This document shows positions 29,474 to 38,628 of a DNA stretch of 64,000 nucleotides, piece after piece. Source of the stretch: Oceanospirillaceae bacterium (GTDB taxonomy: Bacteria; Pseudomonadota; Gammaproteobacteria; Pseudomonadales; Balneatricaceae). The notes beneath the pieces were generated by a model. That model searched no databases. It saw only the letters and a list, made by a program, of their open reading frames with translations, and was not told where the DNA came from. Numbering within the stretch: the first letter of the stretch is position 1; the number at the start of each line of letters is the position of its first letter. Location of the stretch: contig JABSQZ010000014.1 of the NCBI GenBank assembly GCA_013215505.1, positions 1 to 64,000 on the forward strand, written 5' to 3'. The position numbers were made by a program, and so were the translations under genes.

Positions 29474-31105
29474 ATGAGCGAACAGATTATCAGTAATTTT
29501 GAAGATTATGATGAAGGTGTACTCTACGGATCAGATGCCTGGAGCAACTATCTCATGGATAGGCCGCTGCCAGCCAAAGCCAGTAGTTTAAAACGTCTGA
29601 AAATGCTGATTACCAGCGTCAGTTCAACCATTCAGCAATTGGAAGCCGTAGTCAAAAAAGATCCTGTACTGACACTGTATGTCGTCAGGGAAGCCCAATC
29701 AATACATAATCAAAACAACACTGAAGTCAAAAGCATCTTGCACGCTGTCACCTCTTTAGGTTATGACGGTATGGAACAAATCAGCAACAGCCTAAAGCCC
29801 ATCTCTCTCAATCCTACTAATGTGCAACAGAAGCGTTTTTTGCATGCAATCGCCAGCAGTCAGCATGCGGCCAGCCAGTTACACCAGTGGATGCAGATTA
29901 AAAACCTCCCTTTAATCGAAGAGTCTTACCTGGCGGCATTATTTTATAGCATAAGCCTCTGGTCGCTGTGGTTACACGCCCCCCTGCATATGCAAAAAAT
30001 TCAAATGCTGATCCATGAACACAATGCCCCCCCCACTGAAGCGGAGCAGCAGATATTAGGCTGCAGCATGCAAATGATCTCTAAAGCACTGGCAGAGGCC
30101 TGGCAGCTTTCACAACTTACTCAATTGGGCCAGGACCACAACACTTCACCCTCTTACCAGACACTGAAGAAACTACACTTAAGGGCGCTGCGAGACCCGA
30201 GTCTGGATGATCTGGAAATAAGAGAGCTCAATCACATTACCCAGCAAAAATATTTTCCGATCAAACTTGCCAATTGGTTAGCATTAAATGCTTCGCGCAG
30301 CTGGGAATCTGAAGATACTTTGCACAATATAGATTTAATCAGTGATTATATGGGGATCCCCCAAGAAGCCGCTATTAGCTTAGTACATAAAATTGCCGCA
30401 CGATCATCCAGGAGCTACTTTTCACCGGGAATAATGTCCCCGGCATTCCAGCTATTGTTAATTCCCTCTGCTATTAAAGCGCATTATAAAATGGGCGCCA
30501 AAGAATTAACCGCCAACAAAGGCTTGTACCCTGAGCCAGAAGTACCGATGATAATCCCCATCTCCGATATTGATAACCAAAGTAAGCACTATCACAACCA
30601 AAGTTTTTATGAATTGATAGCAGCGCACTTAACGGCCAGCGCCGAGGATGCGAAATTTGAAAAACCCACCCAAGTGTTGATGGCGCTGTTACAGGGACTG
30701 GAAAAAGGATTAGCGGTTAAGAGAATCGCGCTGCTGTCTGTCAGTCATAAATCGCAGAGTATTAAAACTATTCAGAGCATCGGCTTTGCAGAAGATGACG
30801 CGATGAAGAGACTGGTAATTCCCCTCACATCGGGCAACCTATTAACTAACAGCTGCAGTAAACAAAGCTATGTTGTCTACGATTCTCGCTCTGCAAAAAA
30901 ACTCGCCGCAAATATAGATAAGCGACTAGGGTTAGCGGTGAGTGACGAGTTTATGCTTGTTTCAATCTTCAAAAACAACCGAGCCATTGCCGTTGTATAT
31001 TTGGATATGCAAGACCAAACAGGCGATGGAAAACTATCCAATTTTGTCCGCGACAGATGTAGACACCTCTGTTTCGCCGCCTCTGCGGCACTGAGTAACT
31101 TATAG
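29474..31105 (+). CDS. HDOD-domain signalling protein with a GAF-like C-terminus
   Basis: A 543-residue protein; the ATG at 29474 has AGGA six bases upstream. Residues about 20-240 resemble the HDOD domain: a RPLPAKASSLKRL opening, LEAVVKKDPVLTLYVVREAQ, and SILHAVTSLGYDGMEQI. The residues seen do not include a complete metal-binding HD motif, as is normal for HDOD. The last 150 residues look like a degenerate GAF domain. HDOD proteins scaffold bacterial signalling, but the partner cannot be told from the sequence. A gene of this kind sits between rsgA and psd in Pseudomonas as well. Function remains open. Confidence 0.75.
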   Translation: MSEQIISNFEDYDEGVLYGSDAWSNYLMDRPLPAKASSLKRLKMLITSVSSTIQQLEAVVKKDPVLTLYVVREAQSIHNQNNTEVKSILHAVTSLGYDGMEQISNSLKPISLNPTNVQQKRFLHAIASSQHAASQLHQWMQIKNLPLIEESYLAALFYSISLWSLWLHAPLHMQKIQMLIHEHNAPPTEAEQQILGCSMQMISKALAEAWQLSQLTQLGQDHNTSPSYQTLKKLHLRALRDPSLDDLEIRELNHITQQKYFPIKLANWLALNASRSWESEDTLHNIDLISDYMGIPQEAAISLVHKIAARSSRSYFSPGIMSPAFQLLLIPSAIKAHYKMGAKELTANKGLYPEPEVPMIIPISDIDNQSKHYHNQSFYELIAAHLTASAEDAKFEKPTQVLMALLQGLEKGLAVKRIALLSVSHKSQSIKTIQSIGFAEDDAMKRLVIPLTSGNLLTNSCSKQSYVVYDSRSAKKLAANIDKRLGLAVSDEFMLVSIFKNNRAIAVVYLDMQDQTGDGKLSNFVRDRCRHLCFAASAALSNL

Positions 31106-31440
31106 ACAGCAACCACTGGCTATTGCCGCGGTTATTTTTCCCACCACAGCCTGTTCTCTTCAGTAACTGCTGATATTTCCGATTAGCTTGTTGATAACTA
31201 ATCAGGATAACTTTACTATCCCTACCCAGATCAATTTCAACATTGCCGCTTTGGACCATGGCCATGGCCCTGTATCTTCGCTGCAAGAAATAGAATGATT
31301 AGACCGCGAATAGCATCACCGTGCGGCGATGCGAATGTTGGCTTTCTAGCCGGTTTTGAGGCCGATATAAGTCAGACGAACTCGTTCTCAGCTCCCCGGC
31401 AAAGTACAACACTATTTTTATTATCAGATTGGGTATCATT
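31106..31440. other. Intergenic region between the HDOD gene and psd
   Basis: Probably holds the psd promoter, though no clear boxes were found. An open minus-strand frame (31286 to 30969) overlaps the end of the HDOD gene; see findings. The rhdA sulfurtransferase gene that Pseudomonas has here is absent. Confidence 0.4.
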
Positions 31441-32304
31441 GTGAAAAAACAGCTATTTATAGTACTGCAACAACTTGTGCCGCAGCACTTAATATCCCGT
31501 TTTGTAGGTTTATTTGCCCAGTGCAAAATACCCTTAGTGAAAAATCAGTTTATCAGCTGGTTTATCGCAAAATATAATGTCGACATGAGCTTAGCAAAGA
31601 TAGAAGATCCCTCTGAATTTGCAGATTTCAACGCCTTCTTTACCCGTGAGCTTAAACCGGGCGTGAGACCCATTGACCAGCAATCAGATTTAGTTTTCCC
31701 AGCTGACGGTGCCATCAGTCAACTCGGAGACATTCATAACGGTCGAATCTTTCAAGCCAAGGGCAAAGACTTTTCTCTGAGCGCTATTTTGGGTGCTGAT
31801 CCGGCACTGGTCGAAAAATTTTCCCAGGGCCGGTTTGCCACTATTTATCTATCCCCTAAAGATTACCACCGAGTGCACATGCCGATCAGCGGAAAGCTGA
31901 TTGAGAGCATATACATTCCCGGTGATTTATATTCTGTCAACCAATCTACCGCGGAAAATATAGACGAGTTATTCGCCAGAAATGAGCGGCTAGTGGTCAT
32001 ATTTGAAACCGAGGTAGGACCAATGGCGATGATTTTAGTGGGTGCGATGATCGTCGCTGGTATTGAAACTGTCTGGGGCGGACAGGTATGCCCTATTGCT
32101 AAAGCGTTACAAAAACAGCATTTTTGCAACGCGCAACGCGCTGATATTATCATCGAAAAGGGCGAGGAGATGGGTAGGTTTAAATTGGGCTCGACCGTGG
32201 TCTTGTTATTTGCCGAAGACGCCATCAACTGGAAAGAGCATTTATTCCCACAGATGCCCACTAAGCTCGGCGAGGGCATGGCCGATAAAGTTAGTGCAGC
32301 ATAG
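31441..32304 (+). CDS. psd: Phosphatidylserine decarboxylase proenzyme
   Basis: Inner-membrane enzyme making phosphatidylethanolamine. The self-cleavage motif LGST, which yields the pyruvoyl group, lies near the C-terminus in GRFKLGSTVVLLF. The YLSPKDYHRVHMP motif supplies the catalytic Asp and His. I chose the GTG at 31441 (287 residues, MKKQLFIVLQQL), which matches the family start; a TTG lies 12 bases upstream. Length is normal. Confidence 0.95.
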   Translation: MKKQLFIVLQQLVPQHLISRFVGLFAQCKIPLVKNQFISWFIAKYNVDMSLAKIEDPSEFADFNAFFTRELKPGVRPIDQQSDLVFPADGAISQLGDIHNGRIFQAKGKDFSLSAILGADPALVEKFSQGRFATIYLSPKDYHRVHMPISGKLIESIYIPGDLYSVNQSTAENIDELFARNERLVVIFETEVGPMAMILVGAMIVAGIETVWGGQVCPIAKALQKQHFCNAQRADIIIEKGEEMGRFKLGSTVVLLFAEDAINWKEHLFPQMPTKLGEGMADKVSAA

Positions 32305-32404
32305 CCATCCAGCCGAACCCGTACCATCACCGACCCGCTATCGGCTGGTATTTAGCTAGCAATATAAACATGAAAAATGCCGGCGACGACAACTGAGAAA
32401 GAGC

Positions 32405-33415
32405 ATGAATACAACTAAAAACTGGCAACAATTACTCACAGCTGCTGGATTGCAAGTGAGTGCTGAGCCGCCCTCATCAGACTTGTCTATCTGTCCGCTA
32501 GACTACCAGAGCATGATTCAAGTCGAGGGAGCTGACAGCGAAAATTTTCTGCAGGGACAACTGAGTTGCGATCTCCGTGAAGTCGTCCGAGACGGCAGCA
32601 GACTGGCTGCTCATTGCAATCCTAAAGGCAGCATGATCAGCTTAATGCGGGTGATTAAAGTTGCTGATGTTTTCTGCTTGCGCCTTAATTGCCAAAGTGT
32701 AGCAACAGCCCTGAGTACCTTAAATAAATACATAATGTTTTCTAAAGCTCAGGCTTCTGACTTACAGCAGTGGTTTGGTTTTGGTATTCAGGGGAGCGCT
32801 GCAGATTCGCTGCTACAGCAACACTTTTTGCAGTTACCTGCAACCACTGACCAGGTCATTGCCAGCAGTGACAAATTCCTGATCAAAGTTCCAGGTGACA
32901 GATATGAGTTATGGCTCAAACCGGAGCAAGCTGAAAGCTGGCTGACAGATAACATAGTTGCGGCTAATTTAGTCTCGAGCGAGCACTGGCTTAAACAAGA
33001 AATACTCAGTGCTATCCCCGATATCTACCCGCAGAGCAGTTGCAGCTACTTACCGCAGATGTGTAATTTACAGGCCCTGGGCGGGGTTAGCTTTAACAAA
33101 GGCTGCTATACCGGCCAGGAAATCGTCACACGGCTACATTTCAGAGGCAAGCTCAATAAACACTTGCTAACAGCCAAATTAAATTTTGACAATGCGGATA
33201 ATTCAATATTCATCGGCTGTGACATAGATAGTGCGGACAGGGCAAAAATTGCTAAAGTATTACAGTGCGTCACTATTAAAAATGAGACCTTTGTGCAACT
33301 GGTTATCAATGTTAAATACGCTGCTGAGGCACTGTTAAGCGAGACGGGCTTGGCGCTGCAAACTCTGCCAAACCCCTACGACTTAGATCCTTCGTTATTT
33401 GTCCGCAAAGACTAA
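32405..33415 (+). CDS. ygfZ: Folate-binding YgfZ protein
   Basis: Tetrahydrofolate-dependent protein that supports certain Fe-S enzymes and tRNA modification (family of GcvT-like proteins). The 336 residues carry the diagnostic motif KGCYTGQEIVTR near residue 235 and the N-terminal VEGADSENFLQGQLSCD. It follows psd with a 100-base gap and converges on rluB. Confidence 0.93.
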   Translation: MNTTKNWQQLLTAAGLQVSAEPPSSDLSICPLDYQSMIQVEGADSENFLQGQLSCDLREVVRDGSRLAAHCNPKGSMISLMRVIKVADVFCLRLNCQSVATALSTLNKYIMFSKAQASDLQQWFGFGIQGSAADSLLQQHFLQLPATTDQVIASSDKFLIKVPGDRYELWLKPEQAESWLTDNIVAANLVSSEHWLKQEILSAIPDIYPQSSCSYLPQMCNLQALGGVSFNKGCYTGQEIVTRLHFRGKLNKHLLTAKLNFDNADNSIFIGCDIDSADRAKIAKVLQCVTIKNETFVQLVINVKYAAEALLSETGLALQTLPNPYDLDPSLFVRKD

Positions 33416-33422
33416 AACAATA

Positions 33423-33451
33423 CCTGACCACAGCTTTGAAACTGTGACAGG
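33423..33451. terminator. Weak hairpin between convergent ygfZ and rluB
   Basis: CCTG..CACAG and CTGTG.CAGG arms with an interior mismatch and an 8-base loop. No T-run, so termination is uncertain. Confidence 0.3.
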
Positions 33452-33510
33452 ACTGTCAATATTAAGCGGCGAATAGACCAGCACTAAACTGAAAGATACT
33501 CAGCACCGGC

Positions 33511-34353
33511 TTAGTGCTTACGCTTTGGACCTACTTCCTGGCGGATTCGCTGGTTTTTATAGCGCCGCTCTAAGCCTGCTTTTTCCGCTGGCTTCATACG
33601 CATTGGCTTTTTATCAACCAGTCCCAAGTGCTTTGCCAACACTTTAACTTCTTTGTGTTCCAGCTCTTTCCAAGTGCCTATTTTGACGTCACTTGGCATA
33701 AAAATAGTACCGTAGCGCACCCGTTTCAAACGACTGACCCGAATCCCCTGGGACTCCCAGAGACGGCGCACTTCTCGATTACGTCCTTCCATAACGACAC
33801 AGTGGTACCACTTGTTAGCCCCCTCACCATCGAAGAACTGAACATCGGTAAACTTCGCCATGCCATCATCCAACAAAACGCCTTCTTTTAAATTAGAAAT
33901 CATCTCGTCATCAATATTTCCCAGCACTCTAACCGCATATTCTCGATCGATATTCGCCGACGGATGCATCATCTTGTTAGCTAAATCGCCATCACTGGTA
34001 AAAATTAACAAACCCGATGTATTTATGTCTAGGCGACCAATCGCTATCCAGCGACCATTCTTTAAAGGTGGTAAATGGTCGTACACTGTGGGTCTTCCCT
34101 CGGGGTCATGCCGGGTAGAGACCTCACCTACTGGTTTATTATAAATCAAAACTCTTCTGGGACTATCCAGCTCTGAGACCAGTTCAATGCCCCGCCCGTC
34201 AAGCTGCACTTGATCGCGACGAGAGACTCGATCGCCTAATTTTGCCTTTTCACCATTGATAGAAAATCGACCTTCTTCTATCCAGCGCTCCATCTCACGA
34301 CGTGAGCCATATCCGGAGCGCGCCAATACTTTTTGTAACTTTTCATCACTCAT
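33511..34353 (-). CDS. rluB: 23S rRNA pseudouridine synthase RluB
   Basis: Makes pseudouridine 2605 in 23S rRNA. The 280 residues have an N-terminal S4 domain (about 2-60), the catalytic GRLDINTSGLLIFTSDGDLAN motif with the essential Asp, and the GRNREVRRLWESQG motif. The tail is basic. In related genomes it follows scpB; here an H-NS-like gene stands in that place. Confidence 0.95.
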   Translation of the reverse strand: MSDEKLQKVLARSGYGSRREMERWIEEGRFSINGEKAKLGDRVSRRDQVQLDGRGIELVSELDSPRRVLIYNKPVGEVSTRHDPEGRPTVYDHLPPLKNGRWIAIGRLDINTSGLLIFTSDGDLANKMMHPSANIDREYAVRVLGNIDDEMISNLKEGVLLDDGMAKFTDVQFFDGEGANKWYHCVVMEGRNREVRRLWESQGIRVSRLKRVRYGTIFMPSDVKIGTWKELEHKEVKVLAKHLGLVDKKPMRMKPAEKAGLERRYKNQRIRQEVGPKRKH

Positions 34354-34382
34354 TTATGACGCTCCATACTCATTATGGGTTT

Positions 34383-34417
34383 AAAAAAAAAGCCCCCTGA
34401 CGAAACATCAGGGAGCT
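34383..34417 (-). terminator. Intrinsic terminator after the H-NS-like gene
   Basis: Minus strand 10-base stem (AGCTCCCTGA with TCAGGGGGCT, one G-T pair) and a 7-base loop, followed by nine T residues. It separates the H-NS-like gene from rluB. Confidence 0.88.
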
Positions 34418-34441
34418 CTGGTTTGCGCTATTGTACAGCTT

Positions 34442-34831
34442 TTATTTAATTAAGCAGCTTTCTTTTGAACAGTTATTCGCATCAAAAAACTGCTGAAATA
34501 CCACTGGGGTTCTGCCTCTTCCCGACCATTCATGGGTAATATCGTCTACAACTACTCGGTATTTAGCTTGGACTTTCTTTTTCGGTGTCGCGGGAACCAG
34601 CTCTTTTAAGTCTTCAAAGCCAATGCCTGAATCGGCCATTGCTTTGCGAATAGCTTCAATTTTTTCTAATTTAACTTGCTCGGCGGCACTTCGCGCTAGC
34701 TCTTGCTCTTTGTGTTCATCCAAGATATTAGTCAGATCAGCAATGATTTTGGTAATATCTTCAGTTGATAATTCCTGGCATTGTTTACGCAGTGAATTTT
34801 TTCGAGTTAATATTCTTACAAAATCAGTCAT
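34442..34831 (-). CDS. H-NS-like nucleoid-associated protein
   Basis: A 129-residue protein with an N-terminal helical oligomerisation part (about 5-70), a Lys/Pro linker (PATPKKK, 80-86) and a C-terminal domain of the H-NS type. The signature is EWSGRGRTPVVF, with the DNA-contacting loop RGR at 105-107 where H-NS has QGR. Such proteins bind AT-rich DNA and silence genes. The C-terminus after the loop diverges (DANNCSKESC). Flanking DNA (34840-34940) is very AT-rich. It sits between yciO and rluB with its own terminator. Confidence 0.85.
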   Translation of the reverse strand: MTDFVRILTRKNSLRKQCQELSTEDITKIIADLTNILDEHKEQELARSAAEQVKLEKIEAIRKAMADSGIGFEDLKELVPATPKKKVQAKYRVVVDDITHEWSGRGRTPVVFQQFFDANNCSKESCLIK

Positions 34832-34937
34832 TAGTGAATCCTAGATATTAAATTATGTGTTTTAAATTTAACTCAGAGTTGATTATATTTCAAGATCTAA
34901 CATTTATCTAATTAATAAAATACTACTTTTACTAATA

Positions 34938-35555
34938 TTAAAAGTGGCTAGTATCGCCAGCTCCTACTCTTATTATCTCAGGCACGTCTTCCACTAAGTT
35001 AATAACCGTAGTCGCCTCCATCCCGCAATAACCACCATCGATTACTAAATCTACCTGGTGTTGCAAAATATCTCTTATCTCATAGGGATCAGTTAACGGC
35101 TCAGTATCTCCAGGAAGTATCAGCGAGGTACTCATAATAGGTTCAGCAAGCTCTGCCATTAAATCCAGTGCAATATTACTATCAGGTATTCTTAAGCCAA
35201 TGGTTTTACGTTTGGGGTGCAATAGCCTTCTAGGTACTTCTGAAGTCGCTCTAAGAATAAATGTATAAGCTCCAGGAGTATGGTTTTTTAATATTCTATA
35301 CTGCTGATTATTAACTTTAGCGTAAGTACCCAACTCACTTAAATCCCGGCAAACTAAGGTGAAGTTATGTTTATCATCGAGCTGGCGGATTCGTTTTATT
35401 CTATCTACAGCAGTTTTGTCCCCTAAATGACAGCCGATAGCATAAGCACAATCTGTCGGATATATTACCAGGCCACCTTTTCTAATGATCTCCACGGCCT
35501 GTTGAATTAACCTCTTTTGCGGATTATCCGGATGTATCTGAAATAACTGGCTCAT
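34938..35555 (-). CDS. yciO: YciO/TsaC/Sua5-family protein (L-threonylcarbamoyladenylate synthase-like)
   Basis: Member of the YrdC fold family. I chose the ATG at 35555 (205 residues, MSQLFQIHPDNPQ), as in YciO; it overlaps the stop of the PHP gene in a TAATG junction. Motifs include GGLVIYPTDCAYAIGC, the KRKTIGLRIPDS segment and EPIMSTSLILPG. YciO is related to TsaC but with weaker or different activity in E. coli, so function in t6A synthesis is uncertain. Confidence 0.9.
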   Translation of the reverse strand: MSQLFQIHPDNPQKRLIQQAVEIIRKGGLVIYPTDCAYAIGCHLGDKTAVDRIKRIRQLDDKHNFTLVCRDLSELGTYAKVNNQQYRILKNHTPGAYTFILRATSEVPRRLLHPKRKTIGLRIPDSNIALDLMAELAEPIMSTSLILPGDTEPLTDPYEIRDILQHQVDLVIDGGYCGMEATTVINLVEDVPEIIRVGAGDTSHF

Positions 35556-36430
35556 TATATTCTCTTCAGTGCTTTTGGATCTGCTAAGCATTTTGTTAGT
35601 ATGTGAGGTAAATCATCTGCAACCTTTGGATATCTTCCCAGTGTAGTCCATTTATTTTCAGGGGTGTGGAAATCACTGCCGGCAGACACTAACAGCTGAT
35701 GTTTTTCTATTTCAAATTTCAAAATATTTTGCTGTTCAATATTAACCCCCGGATAGCTTATTTCAATACCATCACCACCGAGCAGTTTAAACTCAGCAAT
35801 GATCCGCCTCAACTTACTCATGGTTAATTTATACTTAGTCGGATGCGCTAAAACAGACACGCCAGCACTTTGCTTAATTACATTTATTACTTGCTCTAAG
35901 CTTGGCCACTCAACCGAGACATTAGCGACTTTCCCCGCGCCCAAGTATTTTTTAAATGCCTCCGCTTCCGAACTCACTAGTTTAAGGTCACAGAGTACTT
36001 TGGCAAAGTGTGGGCGACCTACTTGCCCCCCGGCAGCTTTTTCATATACCAGCGATAGAATATCGGGTAATTTTTTCTTCACTAGCTTAGCGGCAATCCG
36101 CTCAGCGCGATCCAAACGTAAGCTTTCAAGCAGGGATAAATGTTCAATCAACGCGGGATTATCTATTTGAATGCCCAGGGCCACTATGTGCAAAACTTGC
36201 CGATCCAGCACACAAGTCAGTTCAGCACCACTGATCAGCTTTATCTGATCTGAAATCTCACCGCTGCGCTGCAGTGAAAGCAGTTGGGAGCAACCCGCGA
36301 CTGTATCGTGATCGGTAACTGCCAGTATTTTTATCTCATTTTGTAGTGCCGACTCATACAGCGCAACCGGGGATAAAACCCCGTCTGAAGCTGTCGTATG
36401 GGTATGTAAGTCATATTGTGAAAAAATCAT
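35555..36430 (-). CDS. rnm: PHP-domain phosphoesterase, RNase AM/YciV family
   Basis: Trinuclear metal phosphoesterase; E. coli Rnm is a 5'-3' exonuclease that trims rRNA ends and removes phosphate from 3',5'-bisphosphate nucleotides. I chose the ATG at 36430 (291 residues, MIFSQYDLHTHT), close to the 293 of E. coli. The metal motifs are DLHTHTTASDG, VTDHDTVAG, LAHPTKY and SDFHTP. It is co-transcribed with yciO and divergent from yciB. Confidence 0.9.
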   Translation of the reverse strand: MIFSQYDLHTHTTASDGVLSPVALYESALQNEIKILAVTDHDTVAGCSQLLSLQRSGEISDQIKLISGAELTCVLDRQVLHIVALGIQIDNPALIEHLSLLESLRLDRAERIAAKLVKKKLPDILSLVYEKAAGGQVGRPHFAKVLCDLKLVSSEAEAFKKYLGAGKVANVSVEWPSLEQVINVIKQSAGVSVLAHPTKYKLTMSKLRRIIAEFKLLGGDGIEISYPGVNIEQQNILKFEIEKHQLLVSAGSDFHTPENKWTTLGRYPKVADDLPHILTKCLADPKALKRI

Positions 36431-36634
36431 AATTACCGCTTTATAGCAAATTATTAACCGGGAATATTTTATGCTTGTACTATCAAGCATTTCCATTCAG
36501 GTTGAAATGACGTCTATTCGAAAACAGAGGATATTGTAAACAATTTTTGCAACATATTCACAACTGAGGTCGATAATCTGTTAAATTTAGCCAACCTTTT
36601 ATTATTATAATTAACTGCTGTTAACTGAGAGATT

Positions 36635-37186
36635 ATGAAACTATTTTTAGATTTTTTACCTATTGTTATTTTTTTCGCTGTCTATAAATTCACCGGTGAC
36701 ATAATAATGGCCACCGCCGTGCTGATTCCCGCCACCATAGTTGCTATCAGCTACACTTGGATCAAAGTTCGAAAAATTGAAAAAATGCAATTGGTCACTT
36801 TAGTACTGGTAATACTGATGGGCGGAGCAACCGTCATTTTTCAGGATAAAACATTTATTCAATGGAAACCTTCAGTCGTTAACTGGTTATTCGCACTAGT
36901 CTTTTTTGGTAGTCAGTTTATTGGTGAGAAAACTATAATCGAGAGAATAATGGGTGCCCAAATAGAATTAAAGAACAAAATTTGGACCATTTTGAATTTA
37001 TCTTGGGTAACCTTTTTTACTTTTATGGGCATTATTAATTTATATGTTGCCTTCAATTACTCCGAGGAAACCTGGGTCGATTTTAAACTCTTTGGCATGT
37101 TAGGGCTAACAGTGGTATTTATCCTAATCCAGGGGATCTACATCTCAATCAACAGTAAATCTAACGACCTGCCACCCACCCAATAA
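36635..37186 (+). CDS. yciB: Inner-membrane protein YciB (intracellular septation protein A)
   Basis: Polytopic membrane protein linked to cell envelope synthesis and septation. The 183 residues carry five hydrophobic segments. Typical features are [18 protein letters not shown] at the start and the [17 protein letters not shown] segment. The motif [18 protein letters not shown] is conserved in the family. It is followed after 11 bases by yciI, as usual. Confidence 0.94.
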   Translation: MKLFLDFLPIVIFFAVYKFTGDIIMATAVLIPATIVAISYTWIKVRKIEKMQLVTLVLVILMGGATVIFQDKTFIQWKPSVVNWLFALVFFGSQFIGEKTIIERIMGAQIELKNKIWTILNLSWVTFFTFMGIINLYVAFNYSEETWVDFKLFGMLGLTVVFILIQGIYISINSKSNDLPPTQ

Positions 37187-37197
37187 GGAACTCATAC

Positions 37198-37497
37198 ATG
37201 TTGTATGCATTTATTTGTCAAGACCAGCCCGACTCCCTGCAACAGCGACTGCAAGCCAGACCTGAGCACTTGGCAAGATTACAGAGCTTAAAAGAGCAGG
37301 GACGCTTAATCATCGCCGGGCCACACCCGGCGATTGACAGCGAAGATCCAGGCCAGGCGGGATTCAGCGGTAGCTTGATTGTGGCAGAGTTTGAAAATTT
37401 GGCCGCTGCTGAGCAATGGGCCAAAGAGGATCCCTACCAAATCGCCGGTGTTTATAAAAAAGTGTTGGTCAAACCCTTCAAAAAAGTGCTTCCATAG
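37198..37497 (+). CDS. yciI: YciI-like protein
   Basis: Small ferredoxin-like alpha/beta barrel protein of 99 residues. It shows the conserved His in RPEHLARL, the GP motif in [10 protein letters not shown] and the GF.GS segment. The family is related to muconolactone isomerases; its substrate is unknown. Probably co-transcribed with yciB. Confidence 0.92.
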   Translation: MLYAFICQDQPDSLQQRLQARPEHLARLQSLKEQGRLIIAGPHPAIDSEDPGQAGFSGSLIVAEFENLAAAEQWAKEDPYQIAGVYKKVLVKPFKKVLP

Positions 37498-37659
37498 TCT
37501 ATAACTGTTTAAAGTGATTGATACTGTTAAGAATAAAGGGTTCCATAACGGAACAACTATCAGTACAATACTCGAACATGCGCATGCCTATAAAAAAATT
37601 TCACTATGGTGTGCAACTGATGTTAGTAGCAATAATTCACACTATAAAGGAAGTTTAAA

Positions 37660-38226
37660 ATGAAAAAGTTCGCTATTACTGCCGGCATGGCATTAGCAGT
37701 GGCCATGTCTGGATCTGCCATGGCACACTCGGACAACCACGGCTATGCTACAAATTCAAATGGAACAATCTGGCGCAGCAGCAACGGCGCTTGCGTTAAG
37801 ACTTCAGTATGGTCTGACGCTGACTCCGCTGCATGTGACGGAACAGCTGCAGCAGAACCAGCAGCTGTAGCGGTTGCTGCGGCAAAGAAATTTGCTGTTT
37901 TCTTCGATTTCGACAGCGCGACTGTTGGCAATGTTTCACACATTGCAGACTACATCAATGGCTTGTCTGAAACTGGAAGTATTAGCTTAGTAGGCCATGC
38001 TGACCCAATCGGTGACAACGCATACAACATGGCTCTTTCGCAAAGACGTGCCAACAACGTTCGCAGCGCGCTAACTAACTCAGGTGTTGACGGATCTGTA
38101 ATCTCTGTTGATGCTCAGGGCGAATCTGCACCTGTAGCACAATGCTCTGGTCGTGGTGCTGAATTAATCAGCTGCCTACGCGCCGACCGTCGTGTTGACG
38201 TACAAATCTCAGGTAAAAGCAGCTAA
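37660..38226 (+). CDS. OmpA-family periplasmic/outer-membrane protein
   Basis: A 188-residue protein with a signal peptide cleaved after SAMA (about residue 22) and a clear AAAGGAAG ribosome site. A short Cys-containing N-terminal part (about 23-60, NGTIWRSSNGACVKTSVWSD) is followed by an Ala-rich link and an OmpA C-terminal peptidoglycan-binding domain. That domain has FFDFDSATV, LVGHADPIG and LSQRRANNV. There is no beta-barrel, so it resembles the periplasmic OmpA-domain proteins. Two cysteines in the OmpA domain (in AQCSGRGAELISCL) may form a disulfide. It has its own terminator. Exact role unknown. Confidence 0.88.
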   Translation: MKKFAITAGMALAVAMSGSAMAHSDNHGYATNSNGTIWRSSNGACVKTSVWSDADSAACDGTAAAEPAAVAVAAAKKFAVFFDFDSATVGNVSHIADYINGLSETGSISLVGHADPIGDNAYNMALSQRRANNVRSALTNSGVDGSVISVDAQGESAPVAQCSGRGAELISCLRADRRVDVQISGKSS

Positions 38227-38303
38227 TAGCGCTTAACCCTGAGTCCTTGATGATTCTTATCAAGGTGATCTGTATTCACTTGTAGCTAACTTCAAGTGTA
38301 GAT

Positions 38304-38333
38304 AAAAAAAGCCAGTCGTTGACTGGCTTTTTT
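38304..38333. terminator. Terminator after the OmpA-domain gene
   Basis: GCCAGTC and GACTGGC arms with a GTT loop, flanked by an A-run and a T-run, so it can act in both directions. Confidence 0.9.
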
Positions 38334-38440
38334 ATGCCTGCTATAAACTCAGTGGTGACTGCTAAAGACAGGCCTGTCCTCAGCACAGCCAGCAGTACGA
38401 CCCAGCCTGCCCTCTAGAACATCAACCGGCCTGCCAACAA

Positions 38441-38464
38441 CTTCAACTTCAACTTCAACTTCAA
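38441..38464. repeat. Intergenic hexanucleotide tandem repeat
   Basis: Four copies of CTTCAA. Confidence 0.9.
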
Positions 38465-38570
38465 CGTTACAGCGACCGTTACTAAGCTGAGCCATACAAC
38501 ACATTTCAATCAACATTAACACCAATGACTGCAGCAGTCACCGCTCTTAGATCCGACATTTCACAACGAC

Positions 38571-38602
38571 AAAAAAAAAGCCAGCTGTTAGCTGGCCCTT
38601 TT
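38571..38602 (-). terminator. Terminator downstream of purL
   Basis: Minus strand GCCAGC and GCTGGC arms with a 5-base loop followed by nine T residues. A T-run on the other strand also allows plus-strand termination. Confidence 0.88.
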
Positions 38603-38628
38603 TTCATTGCGACGTTAAAGCGACTTAG

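Larger units (their letters stand above)
38227..38628. other. Intergenic region between the OmpA-domain gene and purL
   Basis: Bounded by two terminators facing each other. Between them lies a small tandem repeat at 38441-38464. No convincing coding frame is seen. Confidence 0.5.

Noticed and set aside
38334-38570. Possible sRNA between the two terminators upstream of purL
   Set aside because: No promoter boxes and no consistent secondary structure were visible besides a small tandem repeat.
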